A stretch of DNA of 15,151 nt, taken from contig CAKTSA010000035.1 of NCBI GenBank assembly GCA_934597585.1, positions 1-15,151 on the forward strand. Reading direction: 5' to 3'. Shown here one piece after another: positions 6,839-12,829 of this stretch. This stretch comes from an uncultured Oscillospiraceae bacterium (lineage in GTDB: Bacteria > Bacillota > Clostridia > Oscillospirales > Oscillospiraceae). Position numbers and translations under genes: made by a program. The notes beneath the pieces were generated by a model. The model worked only from the letters and a program-made list of their open reading frames with translations. It had not been told where the DNA came from and made no database searches. The number at the start of each line of letters is the position of its first letter. Within the stretch, counting starts at the first letter, position 1.

Positions 6839-6881
6839 TCACACAGCTTATTATGTCTGATAGATATAATAAGCTGTGTGA
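6839..6881. repeat. 16-bp perfect inverted repeat between the membrane protein and lipoprotein genes
   Basis: TCACACAGCTTATTAT (6839-6854) pairs exactly with 6866-6881 around an 11-nt loop. No T-run follows on either strand, so a simple intrinsic terminator is unlikely. It lies 17 bp after the membrane protein stop and about 44 bp before the lipoprotein start. An operator or an mRNA-stabilising or processing hairpin is possible. Confidence 0.6.
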
Positions 6882-6897
6882 AAGTACATGTCGACGA

Positions 6898-7104
6898 TTA
6901 TTCACCACTTTTCTTGTTTGCCACCGTTTTGATAATGGCGAGCGGGATACACACCGGCCCAGCCAGTACGCCAACGATCACCTTGCGCATGAAGATGGTG
7001 GACAGATCGCCGTACATGACATAATTGGCGTAGATGGTGCGGTTGACCGCCCAGTAGCCCGCGAGACAATAGACAATAAATCCGATCAGTTTCAAGGTTT
7101 CCAT
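6898..7104 (-). CDS. Small two-helix membrane protein (68 aa)
   Basis: Two hydrophobic segments are visible, at about residues 4-20 (LKLIGFIVYCLAGYWAV) and 42-58 (VIVGVLAGPVCIPLAII), joined by a short polar loop with a Tyr-rich turn. The tail is basic and hydrophilic (KTVANKKSGE). AGGAGA at 7111-7116 (minus strand) gives good spacing to the ATG. It is not recognised; its size and shape would fit a small transporter accessory protein, holin-like protein or membrane stress peptide, none of which can be chosen from sequence alone. It reads in the same direction as the lipoprotein gene, with the 16-bp inverted repeat between them. Confidence 0.75.
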   Translation of the reverse strand: METLKLIGFIVYCLAGYWAVNRTIYANYVMYGDLSTIFMRKVIVGVLAGPVCIPLAIIKTVANKKSGE

Positions 7105-7185
7105 AGAAGTTCTCCTCTCATTGTTGATACCCGCAGTATACCGGGAGCGCTGGACAGCCAGAGTCCTTTTCCGTAAAAAAGCAGA

Positions 7186-7212
7186 AAAACCTCCGTCATC
7201 GACGGAGGTTTT
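7186..7212. terminator. Bidirectional hairpin terminator
   Basis: AAAACCTCCGTC (7186-7197) and GACGGAGGTTTT (7201-7212) form a perfect 12-bp stem. It ends minus-strand transcription coming from the permease remnant and tRNA side before the membrane protein gene. Positions 7213-7319 hold no gene. They contain an extended -10 element (TGCTATACT, 7295-7303) without a good -35. Confidence 0.7.
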
Positions 7213-7319
7213 ACAGTTATTGGAAATTGTGCCATTTTCGAGGATAAAAATGACGATAAATTTAGGCAGAGTGACACACAGTGTCCACTTTATGTGCTAT
7301 ACTCACTTTATAAGGGTCG

Positions 7320-7433
7320 TTATTCGTCGAACAGCAGAAACTTGTAAGGCGGCACGAACACCGCCGTCATCGCCGCGGCCAGCACCGCAATCACCGGCAT
7401 GGCGTTGGCCTTACACCATCGTAACAGCTTCAT
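7320..7433 (-). pseudogene. 37-aa ORF resembling the N-terminus of an anion permease (remnant)
   Basis: ATG at 7433 opens a frame of 37 codons beginning MKLLRWCKANAMPVIAVLAA and continuing into a hydrophobic helix, VFVPPYK, then stopping at TAA (7322-7320). A basic start, one membrane helix and the FVPP turn are what I recall from the first helix of SLC13/ArsB-type permeases of clostridia. The stop arrives where the second helix should begin. GAGG lies about 7 nt before the ATG. It is either a truncated permease or a genuine single-helix peptide; the remnant reading is preferred but weak. Confidence 0.4.
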
Positions 7434-7583
7434 AAATACCTCGCACAGCCTCGTAAGAGGCAGAAAGAATCAACGGCAGTTACTGTAGCATATCCTGCCG
7501 CAAAATACAAGAACGCGGCGAAACAAAGAAAAGGCCTTTCAGAATAACGGCTTTTCCGTCCGCTCCTCTTTCACCCTTTCCGT

Positions 7584-7640
7584 GCATTTCCGCGTGTGGG
7601 TCAGGGTGTGGGTCAAAGCTGCCCCACACCCTGACCCACA
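7584..7640. repeat. Right arm-site cluster and 18-bp inverted repeat
   Basis: TGTGGGTCA occurs at 7595-7603 and 7607-7615 (12-bp period) and inverted at 7632-7640. Positions 7595-7612 and 7623-7640 form a perfect 18-bp inverted repeat with a 10-nt spacer. Positions 7584-7619 nearly duplicate 5360-5395 at the other end of the island. No gene is visible between 7434 and 7664. Confidence 0.6.
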
Positions 7641-7664
7641 GATTAAATCGGGCAAAAAGCAAAG

Positions 7665-7699
7665 AAAAAGTTCTGTTTTCGAGAGAAAACAGAACTTTT

Positions 7700-7700
<1 letters not shown>
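7665..7700 (-). terminator. Terminator of the tRNA-Asp/tRNA-Thr operon, supplied by the island
   Basis: A perfect 16-bp stem (7665-7680 with 7685-7700) with a GAGA loop starts right at the encoded CCA of tRNA-Thr and ends in a T-rich tail on the minus strand. The chromosomal counterpart appears to be the hairpin at 5183-5208, so the island seems to restore a terminator to the tRNA gene it interrupted. Confidence 0.8.
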
Positions 7701-7775
<75 letters not shown>

Positions 7776-7780
7776 ATATA

Positions 7781-7857
7781 TGGCGACCAAGAAGGGGCTC
7801 GAACCCTCGACCTCCAGCGTGACAGGCTGGCGTTCTAACCAACTGAACTACTTGGCC
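7781..7857 (-). tRNA. tRNA-Asp (anticodon GTC)
   Basis: A complete 77-nt cloverleaf on the minus strand with encoded CCA. The acceptor GGCCAAG pairs with CTTGGTC (one G-U pair). The anticodon stem CCAGC/GCTGG encloses CTGTCAC, giving GTC. It is the first gene of a two-tRNA transcript with tRNA-Thr. Confidence 0.95.
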
Positions 7858-7895
7858 TTGTTGCGCTTTCGTTGTCGTTGAACTCAAGCTTGTAC

Positions 7896-7924
7896 ATTAT
7901 AGCAAGCATAAGGAAAAATGTCAA
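7896..7924 (-). promoter_or_regulatory. Consensus promoter of the tRNA operon
   Basis: On the minus strand TTGACA (7924-7919) and TATAAT (7901-7896) are both exact consensus, separated by 17 bp, and the -10 carries a TG extension. It reads into tRNA-Asp about 39 bp downstream. Confidence 0.9.
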
Positions 7925-7929
7925 CACCC

Positions 7930-7962
7930 AATTTCAAAAAATTCTGACATTTTTTTGAAATT
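7930..7962. repeat. 12-bp A/T-rich inverted repeat upstream of the tRNA promoter
   Basis: AATTTCAAAAAA (7930-7941) pairs with 7951-7962 around a 9-nt loop. It lies directly behind the tRNA -35 box, where A-tracts could act as an UP element. It also lies between the divergent tRNA and pst promoters, so insulation is possible. Confidence 0.5.
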
Positions 7963-7977
7963 CTCAAATCGCAGGAT

Positions 7978-8019
7978 TTGACATGGATTTTACATGACCG
8001 CGCTTTTCTATTTTACATG
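7978..8019 (+). promoter_or_regulatory. Putative Pho box of the pst operon
   Basis: TTGACATG (7978) and TTTACATG (7989) are spaced by exactly 11 bp. A third TTTACATG lies at 8012, near two further periods away. Direct TTNACA repeats with an 11-bp period are the known binding pattern of Firmicutes PhoP. No standard -35/-10 pair is present, as expected for an activator-dependent promoter. The operon's own response regulator is the natural ligand. The exact -10 is unclear; TAAGCT at 8027-8032 is a candidate. Confidence 0.65.
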
Positions 8020-8094
8020 GCTGCCGTAAGCTGTGAACTGTAAGGATGAGACATCCAAGTCACTCAGATACCAAATGAAAAGGAGATATACATT

Positions 8095-8943
8095 ATGAAA
8101 AAGTTCATTGTCCTTGCGCTGGCGCTGGTGATGGCCCTGAGCCTGGTGGCCTGCGGCGGCAGCAACAGCGACAACACCACCCCCGACGACAACAGCGGCG
8201 ACGCCGCCCTGACCGGCACCGTGTCCACTGACGGCTCCACCTCTATGGAGAAGGTCATCGGCGCGCTGAGCGAGTCCTTCATGGGCACCAACAGCGGCGT
8301 GACCGTCAACTACAACCCCACCGGCTCCGGCTCCGGCATCACCGCCGTGCAGGACGGCACCTGCGACATCGGTCTTTCCTCCCGCGCCCTGAAGGACGAG
8401 GAGAAGGCCGCCGGCCTGAAGGAGACCATCCTGGCCTATGACGGCATCGCCATCATCGTGCACCCCGACAACCCCGTCGCCGACCTGACTCTGGAGCAGA
8501 TCGCCCAGCTGTACACCGGCGAGATCACCAACTGGAAGGACGTGGGCGGCAATGACGCCGAGGTGGTCCTGATCGGCCGCGAGGCCGCCAGCGGCACCCG
8601 GGATGGCTTCGAGTCCATCACCGGCACCAAGGATAAGTGCCAGTATCGCCAGGAGCTGACCTCCACCGGTGATGTGATCACCGCCGTCAGCCAGAACCCC
8701 GACGCCATCGGCTATGCCTCCCTGGCCTCTGTCAAGGACACCGTCAAGGCCCTGAACGTGGGCGGCGTGACCCCCAGCGAGGCCACCGTCAAGGACGGCA
8801 GCTATCTGGTGCAGCGCCCCTTCGTGCTGGTGACCGTGGAGGGCAAGGAGCTCTCCCCCGCAGCTCAGGCGTTCTTCGACTACGCCCTCTCCGCTGATGC
8901 GGCGCCCATCATCTCCGCCGCCGGCGCAGTGGCTGCCAACTGA
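8095..8943 (+). CDS. pstS: Phosphate ABC transporter substrate-binding lipoprotein PstS
   Basis: This 282-aa protein captures inorganic phosphate outside the membrane and delivers it to PstCA. The signal peptide (1-19) ends in the lipobox LVAC, lipidated at Cys20, followed by a Ser/Asn/Asp linker. Phosphate-binding elements of the family are visible: DGSTSMEKV (about 43-51), NPTGSGSGI (about 74-82), DIGLSSR (about 91-97) and GREAASGTRDGF (about 161-172). Length is typical of the Firmicutes form. AAGGAG (8080-8085) lies 9 nt before the ATG. It is first in the pst-pho operon, behind the putative Pho box, and a GC-rich hairpin separates it from pstC, which may let it be expressed above the permease genes. 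Codon use is strongly G/C-biased, as in the rest of the operon. Confidence 0.96.
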   Translation: MKKFIVLALALVMALSLVACGGSNSDNTTPDDNSGDAALTGTVSTDGSTSMEKVIGALSESFMGTNSGVTVNYNPTGSGSGITAVQDGTCDIGLSSRALKDEEKAAGLKETILAYDGIAIIVHPDNPVADLTLEQIAQLYTGEITNWKDVGGNDAEVVLIGREAASGTRDGFESITGTKDKCQYRQELTSTGDVITAVSQNPDAIGYASLASVKDTVKALNVGGVTPSEATVKDGSYLVQRPFVLVTVEGKELSPAAQAFFDYALSADAAPIISAAGAVAAN

Positions 8944-8952
8944 AAAACCAAG

Positions 8953-8985
8953 GGCGGACAGGCGACATCCCCGTGGGGTGCCGCC
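8953..8985 (+). promoter_or_regulatory. GC-rich hairpin between pstS and pstC
   Basis: GGCGG (8953-8957) can pair with CCGCC (8981-8985), with further pairing of CATCCCC and GGGGTG inside. No T-run follows. A hairpin after a binding-protein gene commonly stabilises its upstream mRNA, giving excess binding protein over permease; that role is inferred here. Confidence 0.4.
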
Positions 8986-9011
8986 TTCCCCTGCATGTAT
9001 GAGGTGCGCAC

Positions 9012-9881
9012 ATGAAAGCAAAACGATTCTGGGAGAACGCCATCCACGGCTTCTTTCTGCTGATGGGACTGGTGACGGTGGGCTGTGTGCTGCTGATCAC
9101 CGTCTATCTCATCATCTCCGGCATCCCGGCCATCCGTGAGATCGGCCTGATCAAGTTCCTCTTCGGGCCCGTGTGGGACTCCAACGGCACGCCGCCCCAG
9201 TTCGGCATCCTCTCCTTTATCCTCACCAGCATTTACGGCACGGCGGGCGCCATCGTTCTGGGCGTGCCCATCGGCTTTATGACCGCCGTGTTTCTGGCCA
9301 AGATGGCCCCGGCAAAGCTGAAGGCCGTCGTCTCCTCGGCCGTCAGCCTGCTGGCGGGCATCCCCTCGGTGGTGTACGGCCTGGTGGGCATGCTGGTGCT
9401 GGTGCCCGGCATCCGGAAGCTCTTCCACATCCCCGACGGCTCCGGGCTGCTGGCGGCCATCATCGTGCTGGCCGTCATGATCCTGCCCTCCATCATCAAC
9501 GTGGCCATGACGGCCCTGGAGGCGGTGCCCCGGGAGTATGAAGACGCGTCCCTGGCCCTGGGGGCCACGCCGGTGGAGACCTGGTTCCGGGTGTCCGTCC
9601 CGGCGGCACGCAGCGGTATCGCCGCAGCGGTGGTGCTGGGTGTGGGCCGCGCCATCGGCGAGGCCATGGCGGTGATGATGGTGTCCGGCAACGTGCCCAA
9701 CATGCCGTCCCTGTTCCAGAGCGTCCGCTTCCTGACCACCGCCGTGGCCAGTGAGATGGGCTACGCCGCGGCGGGCCTGCAGCGGCAGGCGCTGTTCTCC
9801 ATCGCCCTGGTGCTGTTCCTGTTCATCATGCTGATCAACGCGGCGCTGAATTTCTTCCTGAAGCGCAGTAAGGAGAAGTAA
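9012..9881 (+). CDS. pstC: Phosphate ABC transporter permease PstC
   Basis: This encodes a 289-aa integral membrane subunit that forms the phosphate channel with PstA. Hydrophobic helices are visible from residue 13 (FFLLMGLVTVGCVLLITVYL) to the C-terminal ALFSIALVLFLFIMLINAAL. The cytoplasmic EAA loop that contacts PstB is clear at about 173-200 (AVPREYEDASLALGATP, followed by the GI of RSGIAAAVV), then GVGRAIGEAMAVMM. GAGGTG lies 5 nt before the ATG. The gene begins 68 bp after pstS and stops 3 bp before pstA, so it is co-transcribed with both. The length is typical of the family, with no sign of damage. Confidence 0.95.
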   Translation: MKAKRFWENAIHGFFLLMGLVTVGCVLLITVYLIISGIPAIREIGLIKFLFGPVWDSNGTPPQFGILSFILTSIYGTAGAIVLGVPIGFMTAVFLAKMAPAKLKAVVSSAVSLLAGIPSVVYGLVGMLVLVPGIRKLFHIPDGSGLLAAIIVLAVMILPSIINVAMTALEAVPREYEDASLALGATPVETWFRVSVPAARSGIAAAVVLGVGRAIGEAMAVMMVSGNVPNMPSLFQSVRFLTTAVASEMGYAAAGLQRQALFSIALVLFLFIMLINAALNFFLKRSKEK

Positions 9882-9884
9882 ACC

Positions 9885-10751
9885 ATGAACGATACGAATT
9901 TTTCCCTCCGCCGCCGCATCTGGGGCGGGGCCATGCGGGGATTGATGCTGCTGTGCGCCGGACTGACCTGCGCCCTGGCGGCGTTCCTGATCATCTACGT
10001 GCTGTGCAAGGGCGTCCCCCATCTCAGCTGGGAGCTGCTGAGCACCAAGCCCAGCTATCTCAGCGGCACCATCGGCATCCTGCCGGACATCATCAGCACC
10101 GTCTGCATGGTGCTGACCACCCTGGTCTTCGTGCTGCCCCTGGGGGTGTGCGCGGCGGTCTATCTGACGGAGTACGCCGCCAACAAGCGGGTGGTGGGGG
10201 CCATTGAATACGCCGCCGAGACGCTGTCCGGCATCCCCTCCATCATCTACGGCCTGGTGGGGCAGATGTTCTTCTGCCAGTTCCTGGGCATGAAGAAATC
10301 CCTCATCGCCGGCGCCATGACGCTGGTGATCATGAACCTGCCCACCATCATGCGCACCACCCAGGAGAGCCTGAAAACCGTGCCCCAGAGCTACCGTGAG
10401 GGCGCCTTCGGCCTGGGCGCCGGCAAGTGGCGGGTCATCCGCACGGTGGTGCTGCCGGGCTGCGTGGACGGCGTCATCACCGGGTGCATCCTGGCGGTGG
10501 GCCGCATCCTGGGCGAGACGGCGGCCCTGCTGTACACCGCAGGCTTCGCCCACACCCTGTACAGCAGCCTGGGCGAGACGCTGCAGAGCTCCGGCGCCAC
10601 CCTTTCCGTGGCCCTGTACGTCTATGCCAAGGAGCAGGGCGAGTTCGACGTGGCCTTCGCCATCGCCGCCATATTGATGGTGCTGGCGCTGATCATCGAC
10701 GTGGCCGCCGCCCTGGTGGGCAAATACTTCCAAAGGAGGAGAAGCATATGA
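9885..10751 (+). CDS. pstA: Phosphate ABC transporter permease PstA
   Basis: This 288-aa membrane subunit pairs with PstC. It shows a first helix at about 19-45, then the family stretches [13 protein letters not shown] and [16 protein letters not shown]. The EAA loop lies at about 163-193 ([21 protein letters not shown]), followed by [25 protein letters not shown], a strong PstA signature. AAGGAG of its ribosome binding site lies within the last codons of pstC, three bases away. Its TGA overlaps the pstB ATG as ATGA, and the pstB ribosome binding site (AAGGAGGAGAA) encodes its final arginines, so translation of the two is probably coupled. Confidence 0.95.
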   Translation: MNDTNFSLRRRIWGGAMRGLMLLCAGLTCALAAFLIIYVLCKGVPHLSWELLSTKPSYLSGTIGILPDIISTVCMVLTTLVFVLPLGVCAAVYLTEYAANKRVVGAIEYAAETLSGIPSIIYGLVGQMFFCQFLGMKKSLIAGAMTLVIMNLPTIMRTTQESLKTVPQSYREGAFGLGAGKWRVIRTVVLPGCVDGVITGCILAVGRILGETAALLYTAGFAHTLYSSLGETLQSSGATLSVALYVYAKEQGEFDVAFAIAAILMVLALIIDVAAALVGKYFQRRRSI

Positions 10752-11503
10752 GCAATATCATGACCGTCAACGACCTGTGCCTGTGGTACGGTCCCACTCA
10801 GGCGCTGAAAAACGTCAGCATTCAGATCCCGGAGCACAGCATCACCGCCCTGATCGGCCCCTCCGGCTGCGGCAAGTCCACCTTCCTCAAGACCCTGGAC
10901 CGGATGAACGACCTGGTGCCCGGCGTCCGCATCACCGGTGAGGTGTGCTATCAGGGCCAGGACATCTTCGCCTCCGGCGTGGACGTGAACCACCTGCGCA
11001 AGGAGATCGGCATGGTGTTCCAGAAGCCCAATCCCTTCCCCATGAGCATCTACGACAACGTGGCCTACGGGCCCAGGACCCACGGCATCCGCAACAAGGC
11101 GAAGCTGGACGACATCGTGGAGCAGGCCCTGCGCCGGGCCGCCATCTGGGACGAGGTAAAGGCCCGGCTGAAGAAATCGGCCCTGGGCCTGTCCGGCGGA
11201 CAGCAGCAGCGGCTGTGCATCGCCCGGGCCCTGGCGGTGGAGCCCCGCGTGCTGCTGATGGACGAGCCCACCAGCGCCCTGGACCCCATTTCCACTTCCA
11301 AGATAGAAGAGCTTGCCATGGAGCTGAAAGACAGGTATACTATAGTTATCGTCACCCACAACATGCAGCAGGCTGCCCGCATCTCCGACCGCACGGCCTT
11401 CTTCCTGCTGGGCGAGCTGGTGGAGTGCGGCGACACAGAGCAGATCTTTGCCCAGCCGCAGGACAAGCGGACAGAGGACTACATCACGGGGAGGTTCGGA
11501 TAA
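10748..11503 (+). CDS. pstB: Phosphate ABC transporter ATPase PstB
   Basis: This 251-aa cytoplasmic ATPase powers phosphate import. All ABC motifs are intact: Walker [10 protein letters not shown] (37-45), Q-loop [10 protein letters not shown] (91-100, the PstB-type form), signature LSGGQQQR (148-155), Walker B VLLMDE (168-173), D-loop SALD (176-179) and the switch histidine at 204 (VTHNMQQA). The start at 10748 has AAGGAGGAGAA upstream and overlaps the pstA stop; its own stop overlaps the phoU start by one base. Codons around residues 180-201 are unusually A/T-rich for this operon (ATA, ACT, GTT, TAT, AGG), and there a near-consensus promoter lies inside the gene. Confidence 0.97.
   Translation: MSNIMTVNDLCLWYGPTQALKNVSIQIPEHSITALIGPSGCGKSTFLKTLDRMNDLVPGVRITGEVCYQGQDIFASGVDVNHLRKEIGMVFQKPNPFPMSIYDNVAYGPRTHGIRNKAKLDDIVEQALRRAAIWDEVKARLKKSALGLSGGQQQRLCIARALAVEPRVLLMDEPTSALDPISTSKIEELAMELKDRYTIVIVTHNMQQAARISDRTAFFLLGELVECGDTEQIFAQPQDKRTEDYITGRFG
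11313..11341 (+). promoter_or_regulatory. Candidate internal promoter inside pstB
   Basis: TTGCCA (11313-11318) and TATACT (11336-11341) are separated by exactly 17 bp, in a short AT-rich patch of an otherwise GC-rich gene. The direction and position, about 155 bp before phoU, would give phoU and the two-component genes a transcript independent of the Pho box. Confidence 0.5.
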
Positions 11504-12177
11504 TGAGAAGCCGATTTGACCAGCAGCTGGCGCTGCTGAACCGGGAGCTGATCGAGATGGGCGCGCTGTGCGAAGAGGTCATCGCCGCCGCGGCCAAGGC
11601 CCTGATGGAGGGCGACACCGCCCTGGCGGCCCAGGTGAAGCCCCGGGCAGCCGGCATCGACCAGAAGGAGCGGGACATCGAGTCGCTGTGCCTGAAGCTG
11701 CTGCTGCAGCAGCAGCCGGTGGCCCGGGACCTGCGGCAGATCTCCGCCGCGCTGAAGATGATCACCGACATGGAGCGCATCGGCGACCAGGCCGAGGATA
11801 TCGCCGAGATCATCGGCTTTCTCAACGGACGGTCCGGCGAGGAGTGCGCCTTTGTGGGCCACATGGCCCGCTCCGCCATCTCCATGGTCACCGGCAGCGT
11901 GGACGCCTACGTCCGCCGGGACGTGGAGCTGGCCCGCCAGGTCATCACCAGCGACGACGTGGTGGACGAGGATTTCCGCCGGGTCAAGGCCACGCTGATC
12001 GACTGGATCGCCCGCCGGCCCGACGACGGCGAGTACGCCCTGGACCTTCTGATGATCGCCAAATATTTCGAGCGCATCGGCGACCACGCCACCAACATTG
12101 CCGGTTGGGTGGTGTTTGCCGTCACCGGTGCCCACGACGGAGAGGAGAACGGACATGATCTGGTGTGTGGAGGATGA
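11503..12177 (+). CDS. phoU: Phosphate signalling protein PhoU
   Basis: This 224-aa all-helical cytoplasmic protein is the negative regulator that links the Pst transporter to the sensor kinase. It shows the two PhoU repeats, each with the metal-binding E/D helix signature: MITDMERIGDQAEDIAE (86-102) and LMIAKYFERIGDHATNIAG (183-201). The N-terminus RSRFDQQLALLNRELIEMG is typical. The start codon overlaps the pstB stop (TAATG) and GGGGAGG lies upstream. Its last 23 bases overlap the response regulator gene, so the C-terminal tail (ENGHDLVCGG) is set by that overlap and is probably unstructured. Position between pstB and the kinase/regulator pair supports its role. Confidence 0.95.
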   Translation: MRSRFDQQLALLNRELIEMGALCEEVIAAAAKALMEGDTALAAQVKPRAAGIDQKERDIESLCLKLLLQQQPVARDLRQISAALKMITDMERIGDQAEDIAEIIGFLNGRSGEECAFVGHMARSAISMVTGSVDAYVRRDVELARQVITSDDVVDEDFRRVKATLIDWIARRPDDGEYALDLLMIAKYFERIGDHATNIAGWVVFAVTGAHDGEENGHDLVCGG

Positions 12178-12829
12178 CAGCGGCATCCGCGAGATCGAGG
12201 TATACACCCTGAATTCCACCGGCTTTCAGGCCCGGGGCTTTGCCGACGCCGCCTCCTTCCGCCAGGCGCTGGAGAGCGAGACGCCGGAGCTGGTGCTGCT
12301 GGACGTGATGCTGCCCGGCGAGGACGGCGTATCTCTGCTGCGCTATCTGCGCCAGACGCCCCAGACCCGGGGCGTGCCCGTCATCATGGCCACCGCCAAG
12401 GGCATGGAGTACGACAAGATCCAGAGCCTGGACATGGGGGCCGACGACTATCTGGTGAAGCCCTTCGGCATGATGGAGATGGTCTCGCGGGTGAAGGCGG
12501 TGCTGCGGCGCTGCGCCCCGGCCAAACAGAGCCGCCAGCTGTCCGGCGGCGGCGTGACCCTGGACCTGGACGGCCACACCGTCACGGCGGAGGGAGAGCG
12601 CGTGACACTGACCTATAAGGAATTTGAGCTGCTGCGGCTGTTTCTGTCCCATCCCGGCATGGCCTTCACCCGCGACCAGATCTTCAACGACATCTGGGGC
12701 GCGGACTACGTAGGCGAGAGCCGCACCGTGGACATGCACATCCGCACCCTGCGCCAGAAGCTGGGCCCCTGCGGCGACCGTATCGAGACGGTGCGCGGCG
12801 TGGGCTATCGATGGGAGGCACGGCCATGA
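12155..12829 (+). CDS. phoB: OmpR/PhoB-family response regulator, phosphate regulon
   Basis: This 224-aa transcription factor is expected to bind the Pho box upstream of pstS when phosphorylated. The receiver domain (1-118) has acidic residues E6-D7-D8, phospho-acceptor D50 (LVLLDVMLPG), T80 and K102 (DYLVKPFG). The C-terminal winged helix (about 128-222) carries LTYKEFELLRLFLSHPG, TRDQIFNDIWG, SRTVDMHIRTLRQKLG and the closing GVGYRW. ATG 12155 is chosen because AGGAG sits 8 nt upstream and MIWCVEDD is the normal start of the fold; a longer frame from 12098 lies inside phoU. It could equally be called phoP in Firmicutes naming. It overlaps phoU by 23 bp and the kinase gene by ATGA. Confidence 0.93.
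   Translation: MIWCVEDDSGIREIEVYTLNSTGFQARGFADAASFRQALESETPELVLLDVMLPGEDGVSLLRYLRQTPQTRGVPVIMATAKGMEYDKIQSLDMGADDYLVKPFGMMEMVSRVKAVLRRCAPAKQSRQLSGGGVTLDLDGHTVTAEGERVTLTYKEFELLRLFLSHPGMAFTRDQIFNDIWGADYVGESRTVDMHIRTLRQKLGPCGDRIETVRGVGYRWEARP

Noticed and set aside
8080..8094. pstS ribosome binding region resembling the AAGGAGATATACAT leader of common expression vectors
   Set aside because: Vector contamination was considered, but the match is short and its surroundings are a natural Pho box, signal peptide and operon.
8880..10733. Very long minus-strand open frame opposite pstS/pstC/pstA
   Set aside because: His/Gly/Ala/Gln-rich translation produced by GC-rich codon bias on the opposite strand. 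The plus-strand genes are unmistakable. The same applies to 8008-9021, 10622-11359, 11479-12219, 12122-12832 and 12805-14667.
11953..12154. Upstream-extended start of the response regulator at 12098
   Set aside because: The extension lies inside phoU, has no ribosome binding site, and would add residues before the normal start of the receiver fold.
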